From Oligoflexus sp. (GTDB lineage Bacteria; Bdellovibrionota_B; Oligoflexia; Oligoflexales; Oligoflexaceae): DNA of 16,006 nucleotides. The translations under genes and the position numbers were made by a program. Each line of letters starts with the position of its first letter. The first letter of the stretch is position 1. The stretch lies in the NCBI GenBank assembly GCA_030151925.1, contig JASLCY010000139.1:1-16006 (forward strand). Reading direction: 5' to 3'. Of this stretch, positions 1 to 7,660 are shown one piece after another. A model generated the notes under the pieces. The model had not been told where the DNA came from and made no database searches. It saw only the letters and a list, made by a program, of their open reading frames with translations.

Positions 1-650
1 TTACCCGCGAGCGAGCCGGCCAGGCGAGGCATCTCAAAACCCTCGGGCGCGTCGTCGAGCTCAACGACCTGCCCGGTGACGAAGGCGCAGAAATCCGAGA
101 GGAAGAAGCTGAGCACGGGCACGTGCGCATCGTCCAAGCTGCGCCCCTGCGGCAAACGCAGAGCGTTCACGTTGATGCCCTTCGGCCCGAACTCGCGCGC
201 CAGGCTCTTGGTGAAACCCAGGACGGCGGTGGTCACGGCCTGCGCTTCGGGGCTCAGGCCTTCACCGATCAGGATCACGACGCGATGGTTGAACCCCAGC
301 CGTCCCTTAAGCTGATGGAAGAAGCGGTAGAGCTCTTTCAGATCCTCGAGCCGCTGCAGATGCTGAGCGTCGAAGACCGTGGCCTGATAGACGGCGCCGG
401 GAATCTCGAGATCGGCGGCTCCTGCGGCTCGTGCGCTCAGGGTCACGGTCGCTTTCTGCGTTTTAAGAGCCTCGGCGAGCAGCGCGCGCGTCGGCTCCTC
501 GGCTTGCAGCAGGACGTGTTTACCCGCCAGCAAACCGTCCGACCAGGGGCGGAAGGAACGGATGAGCTGAGGCGGCGGATTGATGCCGATGCGTTTCAGG
601 ACTTGGCGTGCGAAGGGGGAGCGACTCATTTCGATCAAGGTATCCTGCAT
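1..650 (-). CDS. FabG4-like long 3-oxoacyl-ACP reductase (SDR), N-terminal part only
   Basis: Reading the minus strand from the ATG at 650 gives 216 codons that stay open to the left edge, so the gene is cut. The product resembles the N-terminal domain of high-molecular-weight FabG proteins such as mycobacterial FabG4, which reduce 3-oxoacyl thioesters with a nicotinamide cofactor. Recognisable landmarks are SPFARQVLKRIGI near the start, VVILIGEGLSPEAQ, VLGFTKSLAREFG and FVTGQVVELDD. This first SDR-like domain is degenerate: where active SDRs have YxxxK before GFTKSLARE, this protein reads AVTTAV, so catalysis would lie in a second domain beyond position 1. The last residues (RLAGSLAG, then K or N) are where that second Rossmann domain normally begins. 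The start is supported by AGAGGGG about 10 nt upstream; an in-frame ATG at 629 is an alternative. Family confident, substrate unknown. Confidence 0.82.
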   Translation of the reverse strand, partial: MQDTLIEMSRSPFARQVLKRIGINPPPQLIRSFRPWSDGLLAGKHVLLQAEEPTRALLAEALKTQKATVTLSARAAGAADLEIPGAVYQATVFDAQHLQRLEDLKELYRFFHQLKGRLGFNHRVVILIGEGLSPEAQAVTTAVLGFTKSLAREFGPKGINVNALRLPQGRSLDDAHVPVLSFFLSDFCAFVTGQVVELDDAPEGFEMPRLAGSLAG

Positions 651-908
651 AAATCGTGTTCCCCTCTAAAGCTCAAGGCGCGTCGTGGAGTCTGAGCCAA
701 GTCCTTAAGGAGCCTAACAAAAGCGGGGAAGGGCAGCAAGAGTCCAGTCCGTTGGGAAGCCTTAAAAAGACGCTGGGATTCCGTCATATTTTTGTAAAAA
801 CACCAAATCCTCGAAGGCCCGTTCAGAGCGTAAGTCGCGAAGAATATTTAAAGGCGGGGCCGAGAGCGTCCGATAGTGCCGGCAGGTAAGAATAGGCGGA
901 CCAGCTTT
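651..908. promoter_or_regulatory. Divergent intergenic region between the FabG4-like gene and the kinase gene
   Basis: These 258 nt separate two diverging genes and must hold promoters for both. An AT-rich island at 786-803 contains TTTTTGTAAAAA, and CCTTAAGG at 703-710 is an 8-bp palindrome. A possible plus-strand promoter is TTCAGA (-35) and TATTTA (-10) with a 17-nt spacer, ending near 850, but the -10 match is poor. No convincing ORF is present; the in-frame GTG at 876 has a worse-placed ribosome site than the ATG at 909. Confidence 0.4.
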
Positions 909-3900
909 ATGGGTGCGACCCAACTGTCCCCCGGTTTAGGTTACGAAGAGATACCGGGGTACGCACAACTCGAGAAGATATTTGAAAGCCCGCGTAGCCG
1001 AGTCTTTAAGGCTCTGCGCGTGCGCGATCAGATTCCCGTCGTCCTGAAGATCCTCCAGGACGACTTCCTCGAAAGCAGCGAAATCGCCCGCTACAAAAAC
1101 CAGGCCAGCATACTCGAGCAGTTCCCGCTGAAATGCACGCCCCGGCTCCTGAGCTACGAGCGTTTCCATTCTTCGCCCATGCTCGTGTTCGAGGACAGGG
1201 GCGGCGTCTCGCTCGCCCACATCCTGCGCGAGGCGCCGCTCGCTCTCATCGAGACTCTGGACGTCGCGCAGAAGCTCGCGCGCGCGCTGGTCGAGATCCA
1301 TTCCAAGAACATCATCCACAAAGATATCAACCCGAGCAACGTCCTCTATGATAGGGCGACGGGCGAGGTCCTCCTGATCGACTTCGGGATCTCGAGCTGC
1401 CTTGTGCGTGAGCAAGCGGATTCGCAGGGGCAGGGCCTGACGGAAGGCAGCCTGCCTTATATGTCGCCGGAGCAGACCGGGCGCATGAACCGCTTCGTGG
1501 ATTATCGCAGCGACTTCTATTCCTTCGGCGTCACGCTCTACGAAATCCTCACGGGCCGCCTGCCGTTCGAGACGACCGACGGCCTGAGGCTGATTCATGC
1601 GCATATCGCGAAGAAGCCTCTCTCGCCGCGGCACTTCAATACCGATATTCCCGAGATGCTCGCGGATATCGTCCTGAAGCTGCTCAGCAAGAATGCGGAG
1701 GACCGCTACCAGAGCGCCTGGGGCTTGCAGGTCGATCTCGGCAACGTCCTGAAGAGTCTGCGTGAAGGCCAGGCCGTAACGAAATTCCCGCTCGGCCTCC
1801 AGGACATTCCCGATCGTTTCCAGATCCCGGAAACCCTCTACGGACGGCAGAAGGAACTCTCCGCGCTCGCGCAGGTCCTCAGCCGCTGCCGCGAAGGCTC
1901 CCGCGAATTCTATCTGGTCTCGGGCTACTCCGGCGTCGGCAAGACCTCGCTGATCCGCGACCTGCAGAAACCCGTCGCGCACATGGGCGGGCACTTCATC
2001 AGCGGTAAGTTCGATGCCTTCCGCCGCAGCGTTCCCTACAGCGCCTTCGTCGATGCGTTCCGCGAACTCATCCGCCAGCTCCTCGGCGAGAACGAGCAGG
2101 TCCTCGCGCAGTGGAAGGAGAGGCTGCTCCGGGCGCTCGGACCGAACGCGCAGATCATGGTCGAGGTGATTCCCGAAGTGGAGCACGTCATCGGCCCTCA
2201 ACCCGCCTACCAGCAGCTCGGCCCGACGGAGACGGACAACCGCTTTAAGATGGTGTTCCGGAACTTCGTCGGCGCGTTTACGGATCGTTCGCATCCCCTC
2301 GTGCTCCATCTCGACGACATGCAATGGATCGACGGCGCCTCGATGCAGCTGCTCGAAGCTCTGCTGCTCGAAGCTCTGCTGCTCGACCGGCGCCTGAAGC
2401 ACGTGATGTTCGTCGGCTCCTATCGCGACAACGAGCTGAACATCCACCATCCTCTGCTGCTCTTTATCGAAGAGCTGAAGGACAAGGGCTGCGCGATCGG
2501 CCAGACCCGCCTCGAGCCGCTCGAGCTGAAAGAGGTCGGGCAGCTTATCGCCGACGCGATGCACAGCACGCAGGAGAAGGTGCGGCCGCTCGCCGACCTC
2601 GTCATGGAGAAGACCGCGGGCAACCCGTTCTTCACCGACGAATTCCTCAAGTCCCTCTACAGCCAGCAGCTTATCTATTTCAATCCCGATAAGGGCTGCT
2701 GGGACTGGGCCATCGAGAAGATCCGCGCGGCGAACATGACCGATAACGTGGTCGAGCTCATGAGCTCACGCATACAAAAGCTGCGGCCCAAAGCGGCCGA
2801 AGCCGTGCGCCTCGCCGCCTGCATAGGCCTCAAATTCGATCTCGCGACGCTCGCCGCAATCGCCGGCGCGAGCATGATGGACACGGCGCGCGACCTCAAG
2901 GAAGCGATCGCGCAGGGCCTGATCGTCCCGATCGGCGACGCCTACCGCCTGATCGAACTCGAGATCCCTCTCGAAGGCCGTGAAGCCGATGTCGCGACCG
3001 AGTATCGCTTCAGCCACGATCGTATCCAGCAGGCGGCTTATGACCTCATTCCGCCGGCCGATCACGCCGCCGTGCGCCATCGCACGGGCCGTATCCTGCT
3101 TAAATTGCACAAGGGCCGTAACCTCGATTCGTACGTCTTCACGATCGCGAACCACCTCAATGCCAGCGTCGATCTCCTGCGCGGCGAAGGCGATCGCTGG
3201 GAGCTCGTCGAGCTCAACGTCATGGCCGCCCGTAAAGCGAAGGCCGCCGCGGCTTATCAGACGGCGCTCGAATACCTCGACGCCGGCATGAGGCTCAGCC
3301 GCGAAGCCGATTGGAACGAGCACTACGAAACCACGCTCGCGCTCTATCGCGAAGCGGCGGAAGTCGCCTTCCTCAGCAAGGCCTACGTCCCGATGCAGGC
3401 CTATATCAAGCAGGTGCTCACCAACGGCAGGACCCTGCTCGACAAGATCCCGGCCTACGAAACGCACGTCCACGCCGCGACCTCGCGCAACGATATGCAG
3501 GAGGCCATCAGCGTCGGCAAGGCCATCCTGAAGGAGCTCGGCATCTCGCTGCCGCAGAATCCCAGCACGCTGCGCATCGCCGCCTCGCTCCTCTGGACGA
3601 AGTGGAAGCTGCGCGGCTACACGCAGGACCAGCTCCTCAGCCTGCCCGAGATGAAGGATCCGCTCGAGCTCGCGCGCATGCACTTCCTCTATGCGCTGGC
3701 GCAGGCGATCTTCTATTTCTTCCCGCGCCAGGTGCCTATCATCACGAGCCTGCTCGTGAGGAAATCCCTTAAGCACGGCAATACCGCGACCTCGGCCCTC
3801 GCCTATACCACCTACGGCATGATCATGGCGGCGATGGTCCGCGACGTGAAGGAAGGTTACAGGCTCGGCGAGATAGGCATCAAGGTCTATGAAAAATACG

Positions 3901-5918
3901 GCGCGCGCGATATCGAAGCGGCGACGCTCGTCTGCTTCAACATCTTCATCCGGCCCTGGCGCGATCACGTGCGGCAGAGCCTCACGCCGCTCCTCAACGC
4001 GCATCAGTCGGGCATGGACGTCGGCGATTTCGAGTTCGCCGCCCACGCCGCGACCGGCTATTGCAACCGCAGCTTCTTCGTCGGCGTCGAACTCCGCGGC
4101 CTTACGCACGACCTGATGAAGTTCGAGCTCGTCATGGAGCAGCTCCAGCAGCGCAACGACGAAGAGCAGGTCAAGCTCCTCCATCAGATGGTGATCAACT
4201 TCGCGGAGCCGAGGAAGGAACCGTGGGTCCTGAAGGGCGATACCTTCGACGAGGATTATTCCTTGCCGGTCTATACCCGCAACGCCGATGCCGGCGGCGC
4301 CTTCAACACCTATTTCTATAAAGCCATGCTGGCCTTCCACTTCGAACGATTCGGCGAAGCGGTGAGTTTTTCACGCCTGGCCGAGCCGCATTTCAAGGTG
4401 GTCATGGGAACGCTCTCCGGCGTCGTCTACTTCTATTATTACGCCCTCGCCCTGATGCACCATTATCCGGCGATCACCAGCGAGGAGAAGGGCGAGGCGC
4501 GGCGGACCGTGAGGAAGATCCTCGCCAAGTTCGAGAAGTGGAAAAAACTCGCGCCGATGAACTTCGAGCACAAATACCTCCTGATCAAAGCCGAATGGCT
4601 TTCGCTCAAAGGCAAGCCTTATGCGGCGCAGACCGCGTTCGATCAGGCCATCGCCGCCGCGCGGGCCGAACAATACCTGCAGGACGAGGCGCTCGCGAAC
4701 GAGCTCGCGGGCCGGTTCCACCTGAGGCACGGCCGGCAGACCGCGGCCTGGGCCTATATGAAACGGGCGAAGTACAACTACGAGCGTTGGGGCGCGGGCG
4801 CGAAAGTCCAGCAGCTCGAAGCCCTCTATCCCCAGATGCTCACGAGCAGTTCCGGCGAACGCCACCTCACGGGTTCGCTCGCGACTATGTCCTCGTCCAC
4901 GATCGACATCACGACGCTGAAGCGCGCCTTGCTCGCGATCGCCGAGGAGAACGTCCATTCGCGCATGCTCGAGAAGATCATCTCGAGCGCGATAGAATTC
5001 GCGGGCGCGCAGAAGGGAGCGCTCCTCCTGCGCAAGGACAACGAGTTCTATATCGAGGCCGAGAGCTCCGTGGACCAGGAGAAGGCTTTGATCCTCCAAT
5101 CCACGGCCGTCGAGCACAGCCATACGATCTCGCGCACGGCCGTCAACTACGTGAAACGCGCGCGCAAGGGCCTCGTGATCGATAACGCGACCGAGCCGCA
5201 GGACCTGCTGCCGGGCCTCAGCCGCGAGCCCTATGTGCAGAAGAACCAGGTGCGGTCCATCCTCTGCATCCCCATCACCGTCGGCATCGGCTCCGAGGCG
5301 CAGATCGTCGGTCTGCTTTATCTCGAGAATAACAGGGCGAACGGCACCTTCACGGCTGAACGCATCGAGACCCTGGAGATCATCTGCCTCGCCGCGGCGG
5401 GCCGTCTCGAGCTTTCGCTCAAGGCCGCGACCGACGGCCTCACGGGCCTTTATAACCACGATTATTTCCAGAACATGCTGGGCCAGGAAATGCTGCAATC
5501 GCAGCGCCAGCTCCGCAACCTCTCGCTCATCCTGATCGATATCGACTTCTTCAAGAAGTTCAACGACCAATGGGGCCACCAAGTGGGCGACCTCGTCCTG
5601 AAGCGAGTGGCCTCCGCGATCCGCGACACGTGCCGGAAGTCCGATATCGTCGCGCGCTACGGCGGTGAGGAGATGGCCGTGATCCTGCCGGAGACGAGCA
5701 GCGACATGGCGATGATAGTCGCCGAACGGATTCGCAAGAACGTCGAAGCGCTGGCGATCGCCCACGGCGAACACACGCTCAAGGTCACGATCTCCCTCGG
5801 TCTCTCGTATCTGACCGAAGGCACGCGCGATAAATCGATGCTGGTGGAGAAAGCCGACGAGGCGCTCTATCAATCGAAGCATGACGGGCGGAACCGCGTA
5901 ACGGCCGCAAGGTCCTGA
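909..5918 (+). CDS. Ser/Thr kinase - AAA ATPase - helical repeat - GAF - GGDEF signalling protein (putative diguanylate cyclase)
   Basis: A 1669-residue multidomain regulator, probably cytoplasmic. Residues about 16-285 are a Ser/Thr kinase fold: K47 in VVLKIL, HKDINPSN 137-144 (D139, N144), DFG 158-160 and a YMSPEQTGR activation segment. About 310-700 is a large AAA/STAND-like ATPase with P-loop GYSGVGKTS 339-347 and Walker B LVLHLDD 464-470, ending in the RFSHDRIQQAAYDLI element typical of these fusions. About 735-1310 is helical, TPR-like. GAF covers about 1335-1505. GGDEF covers 1507-1665, with signature GGEEM 1585-1589 and product-inhibition site RKSD 1576-1579, so c-di-GMP synthesis with feedback inhibition is predicted. 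Known relatives usually end in a histidine kinase; here GGDEF replaces it. ATG at 909 is preferred because AGGCGGA lies 8 nt upstream; an upstream in-frame GTG at 876 would add 11 residues. No membrane segment seen. The ligand and the kinase target are unknown. Confidence 0.9.
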   Translation: MGATQLSPGLGYEEIPGYAQLEKIFESPRSRVFKALRVRDQIPVVLKILQDDFLESSEIARYKNQASILEQFPLKCTPRLLSYERFHSSPMLVFEDRGGVSLAHILREAPLALIETLDVAQKLARALVEIHSKNIIHKDINPSNVLYDRATGEVLLIDFGISSCLVREQADSQGQGLTEGSLPYMSPEQTGRMNRFVDYRSDFYSFGVTLYEILTGRLPFETTDGLRLIHAHIAKKPLSPRHFNTDIPEMLADIVLKLLSKNAEDRYQSAWGLQVDLGNVLKSLREGQAVTKFPLGLQDIPDRFQIPETLYGRQKELSALAQVLSRCREGSREFYLVSGYSGVGKTSLIRDLQKPVAHMGGHFISGKFDAFRRSVPYSAFVDAFRELIRQLLGENEQVLAQWKERLLRALGPNAQIMVEVIPEVEHVIGPQPAYQQLGPTETDNRFKMVFRNFVGAFTDRSHPLVLHLDDMQWIDGASMQLLEALLLEALLLDRRLKHVMFVGSYRDNELNIHHPLLLFIEELKDKGCAIGQTRLEPLELKEVGQLIADAMHSTQEKVRPLADLVMEKTAGNPFFTDEFLKSLYSQQLIYFNPDKGCWDWAIEKIRAANMTDNVVELMSSRIQKLRPKAAEAVRLAACIGLKFDLATLAAIAGASMMDTARDLKEAIAQGLIVPIGDAYRLIELEIPLEGREADVATEYRFSHDRIQQAAYDLIPPADHAAVRHRTGRILLKLHKGRNLDSYVFTIANHLNASVDLLRGEGDRWELVELNVMAARKAKAAAAYQTALEYLDAGMRLSREADWNEHYETTLALYREAAEVAFLSKAYVPMQAYIKQVLTNGRTLLDKIPAYETHVHAATSRNDMQEAISVGKAILKELGISLPQNPSTLRIAASLLWTKWKLRGYTQDQLLSLPEMKDPLELARMHFLYALAQAIFYFFPRQVPIITSLLVRKSLKHGNTATSALAYTTYGMIMAAMVRDVKEGYRLGEIGIKVYEKYGARDIEAATLVCFNIFIRPWRDHVRQSLTPLLNAHQSGMDVGDFEFAAHAATGYCNRSFFVGVELRGLTHDLMKFELVMEQLQQRNDEEQVKLLHQMVINFAEPRKEPWVLKGDTFDEDYSLPVYTRNADAGGAFNTYFYKAMLAFHFERFGEAVSFSRLAEPHFKVVMGTLSGVVYFYYYALALMHHYPAITSEEKGEARRTVRKILAKFEKWKKLAPMNFEHKYLLIKAEWLSLKGKPYAAQTAFDQAIAAARAEQYLQDEALANELAGRFHLRHGRQTAAWAYMKRAKYNYERWGAGAKVQQLEALYPQMLTSSSGERHLTGSLATMSSSTIDITTLKRALLAIAEENVHSRMLEKIISSAIEFAGAQKGALLLRKDNEFYIEAESSVDQEKALILQSTAVEHSHTISRTAVNYVKRARKGLVIDNATEPQDLLPGLSREPYVQKNQVRSILCIPITVGIGSEAQIVGLLYLENNRANGTFTAERIETLEIICLAAAGRLELSLKAATDGLTGLYNHDYFQNMLGQEMLQSQRQLRNLSLILIDIDFFKKFNDQWGHQVGDLVLKRVASAIRDTCRKSDIVARYGGEEMAVILPETSSDMAMIVAERIRKNVEALAIAHGEHTLKVTISLGLSYLTEGTRDKSMLVEKADEALYQSKHDGRNRVTAARS
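2349..2387 (+). repeat. 15-bp in-frame tandem duplication inside the ATPase domain
   Basis: CTGCTCGAAGCTCTG occurs twice in direct succession (2349-2363 and 2364-2378) and is followed by a partial third copy (CTGCTCGAC). It encodes a doubled LLEAL just after Walker B, lengthening the helix between DDMQWIDGAS and VGSYRDNE by five residues compared with the usual family spacing as I recall it. The reading frame is intact. Confidence 0.9.
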
Positions 5919-5933
5919 ATCTGAGGAAGTTGA

Positions 5934-6614
5934 ATGCTGCGTTTTGCAATCACGGCCTTGATCCTCGTGCTCCTCTCGTGCGCCACGCGCTACGGGGGAC
6001 GCGACGTGCCCTCGGATCAGGTGCAGGTGATCACCGGCGGGCTCAAGAGCGCGGACGTGCAGGGCGTGATCAAAAAACAAGTGCCGACCGTCCTGCAATG
6101 CTATGAACGGAACGTGCGGCGCACCGATGGGTATGAAGGCGTCGTGCGCCTGCGGTTCACCATCGACCCGCAGGGCGTCGTGCGCCTGCCGCGCATCGCC
6201 GACGATACCCTGGGAATCGAGAGCGTGGACGAGTGCCTGAAGAGGCTCGCGCTTACGTGGAGGTTCCCCAAGCCGCGCGGCGGTTCCCCGGTGGACGTGA
6301 GTTATCCCTTCTCCTACAACGCGGACGACGAAGGCGGCCTCAATCTCAAAGCGGTGAAGGAAGCCGTCGACGGGATTCGCCTGCAGCTCACCGATTGCCG
6401 GGGCGAGTTCTCTCCCGAGCAGAAAGGTTCCGTCCGCCTCTACTTCGATAGGGGCGGGAAAGTGGCGAAAATCGATATACTCGAGCAAAAACAAAAGCCT
6501 CTCGCTATCTACCCCTGCCTCCATCGCGTGTTGAAGACCGCCAAAGCCTATCCGGTCAAGGATAAGCGCGTCCTCTTCGTGTCGACCATAGTCCGCGTGA
6601 ATACCCCCGATTGA
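5934..6614 (+). CDS. AgmX/PglI C-terminal-domain lipoprotein
   Basis: A 226-residue protein with a lipoprotein signal peptide: a short hydrophobic stretch ending in lipobox LLSC (Cys16), predicting a membrane-anchored periplasmic protein. Residues about 40-128 match the AgmX/PglI C-terminal domain, a TonB-C-like fold found in myxobacterial gliding-motility proteins and many delta-type bacteria: VLQCYERN, GVVRLRFTIDPQGVV, then VDECLKRLALTWRFPKPRGG and a V.YPF ending. Residues about 140-222 repeat the plan loosely (C155, a G-V-L-F strand, GKV, C195, a VSTIV strand), suggesting a second, degenerate copy. C56/C101 and C155/C195 may be disulfide pairs. The start is clear: GAGGA lies 6 nt before the ATG. 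Only 15 nt separate it from the kinase-GGDEF gene, so co-transcription is likely and it may act as the envelope arm of that signalling protein; that link is inference. Exact function unknown. Confidence 0.83.
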   Translation: MLRFAITALILVLLSCATRYGGRDVPSDQVQVITGGLKSADVQGVIKKQVPTVLQCYERNVRRTDGYEGVVRLRFTIDPQGVVRLPRIADDTLGIESVDECLKRLALTWRFPKPRGGSPVDVSYPFSYNADDEGGLNLKAVKEAVDGIRLQLTDCRGEFSPEQKGSVRLYFDRGGKVAKIDILEQKQKPLAIYPCLHRVLKTAKAYPVKDKRVLFVSTIVRVNTPD

Positions 6615-6671
6615 ACAAATATACTCGGCAATCCTAGGCAATTTTTCGCCTTAACCCGCGTAAATATTTGT
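6615..6671. repeat. Long-loop inverted repeat after the AgmX/PglI lipoprotein gene
   Basis: ACAAATAT (6615-6622, starting at the base after the stop codon) is inverted as ATATTTGT (6664-6671), with 41 nt between. Inside lies the direct repeat GGCAAT-CCTA-GGCAAT (6627-6642), and just beyond is the palindrome GTTTCGAAAC (6673-6682). No T-tract follows, so this is not a standard terminator. The 6615-6745 gap probably carries the promoter of the sugar transferase, but I could not identify convincing -35/-10 boxes. Confidence 0.4.
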
Positions 6672-6745
6672 CGTTTCGAAACTGCGTTTCAACTCAATTA
6701 AGCACGTTCAGGTAGAGATGTTCCCGTCACTTCACGAGGTGGTGT

Positions 6746-7525
6746 ATGGAACGAACGGACCTGAAAATCGCTAAAGAACAGCCCACATCCATCGATGCTA
6801 TACGCATCAGCCCTCCGAATTACCCGAGGACGGCCGAGGCCCCTCTCCGCGATCTCGCGCAGAACGCGATGCCCTTCAACACCGAGATCCGCAGGATCAT
6901 CAAAAGCAGCGCGTCGCCTTTCTCCGCCCGCCGCCTCGGCAAGCGGATCTTCGACTTCGTCTGCGTATTCCTCGCCCTGATACTCCTCAGCCCGGTCTAT
7001 CTCCTGATCGCGCTCGCCATCAAGATCGACAGCCGCGGCCCCGTATTCTTCACCCAACGTCGCGTCGGCAAAGACGGCCGTCTCTTCCGCCTCTATAAAT
7101 TCCGCTCGATGGTGAGGAACGCGGATTCCCTGAAGAAGACCCTCGCGGCCCAGAACGAGATCGACGGCCCGGCGTTCAAGATGAAGAATGACCCCAGAGT
7201 CACGCGCGTGGGACGTTTTATCCGTAAAACCAGCCTCGACGAACTGCCCCAGCTCTGGAACGTCCTTCGCGGCGACATGAGCCTGGTCGGCCCGCGCCCG
7301 GCGCTGCCCGATGAAGTCGCCCAGTGGGAATCCTGGCAATACCAACGTCTCTCGGTCGAGCAGGGCTGCACCTGCATCTGGCAGGTCAGCGGCCGCAGCA
7401 ACACCAACTTCGAAGAGTGGATGCGCATGGACCTCGAATACGTGCAAAGCTGGTCGCTCGTCCTCGACTTCTCCCTCATCGCCCGGACGCTGCTCGTTAT
7501 GTTCACCGGCCGCGGGGCTTACTGA
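6746..7525 (+). CDS. Initiating sugar transferase (polyprenyl-phosphate sugar-1-phosphate transferase)
   Basis: A 259-residue member of the bacterial sugar transferase family (monotopic phosphoglycosyl transferase; WcaJ/PglC/WbaP catalytic domain). These enzymes move a sugar-1-phosphate from a nucleotide sugar to undecaprenyl phosphate at the inner membrane, the first step of exopolysaccharide, capsule or O-antigen assembly. Visible motifs are KRIFDF, one hydrophobic segment at about 69-92 with the Ser-Pro break at 82-83 typical of the re-entrant helix, [19 protein letters not shown] (118-122), [22 protein letters not shown] with the catalytic Asp165-Glu166 pair, [17 protein letters not shown] and the GRGAY carboxyl end. 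It has the compact single-segment architecture, without extra N-terminal membrane helices, but carries a roughly 65-residue hydrophilic N-terminal extension. GAGGTGG immediately before the ATG supports the start. No flippase, polymerase or other glycosyltransferase gene is nearby, so the polymer cannot be named. Confidence 0.92.
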   Translation: MERTDLKIAKEQPTSIDAIRISPPNYPRTAEAPLRDLAQNAMPFNTEIRRIIKSSASPFSARRLGKRIFDFVCVFLALILLSPVYLLIALAIKIDSRGPVFFTQRRVGKDGRLFRLYKFRSMVRNADSLKKTLAAQNEIDGPAFKMKNDPRVTRVGRFIRKTSLDELPQLWNVLRGDMSLVGPRPALPDEVAQWESWQYQRLSVEQGCTCIWQVSGRSNTNFEEWMRMDLEYVQSWSLVLDFSLIARTLLVMFTGRGAY

Positions 7526-7594
7526 ACGAATGGTCGTTTAAGCGGTAAATACCGGGAAAAAGACGAGTTATTTCTAGTACAAAAACTTTCAATA

Positions 7595-7623
7595 TTGTCG
7601 TCGGCGGCGACATTTTTTAAGAT
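7595..7623 (+). promoter_or_regulatory. Possible promoter for the 41-residue ORF (overlaps a hairpin)
   Basis: TTGTCG (7595-7600) and TAAGAT (7618-7623) each match the sigma-70 boxes at four of six positions and are separated by exactly 17 nt. Transcription would start near 7630, giving a leader of about 30 nt to the ATG at 7661. It coincides with a terminator-like hairpin, so only one of the two readings may be right. Confidence 0.35.
7597..7618 (+). terminator. Rho-independent terminator candidate after the sugar transferase
   Basis: GTCGTC-GGC-GGCGAC forms a six-pair stem (one G-U) with a three-base loop, followed by A and six T. It lies 72 nt after the sugar transferase stop and before the small ORF, the right place to end that transcript. 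The short stem makes it moderate in strength. Confidence 0.5.
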
Positions 7624-7660
7624 TAAGTCGATCAAGGATATTCATTCGGAGGTCGACCGT

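Noticed and set aside
123..695. 190-codon plus-strand open frame at the left edge
   Set aside because: The minus strand encodes a recognisable FabG4-like protein there; the plus-strand product matches nothing.
656..889. 77-codon plus-strand open frame in the divergent intergenic region
   Set aside because: No family match and low-complexity polar composition. It would overlap the leader of the kinase gene and start beside the FabG4-like gene's ribosome site.
936..2564. 542-codon minus-strand open frame
   Set aside because: Antisense to the kinase and ATPase domains, whose motifs are unambiguous on the plus strand.
2766..4340. 524-codon minus-strand open frame
   Set aside because: Antisense to the helical-repeat region of the kinase protein; the composition is that of a shadow frame and no domain is recognised.
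4371..6641. 756-codon minus-strand open frame
   Set aside because: It lies antisense to the GAF-GGDEF end of the kinase and the AgmX/PglI gene, spans two real genes, and its product is rich in Arg/His/Glu/Asp runs typical of a shadow frame in GC-rich coding DNA.
6698..7447. 249-codon minus-strand open frame
   Set aside because: Antisense to the sugar transferase, whose motifs are complete on the plus strand.
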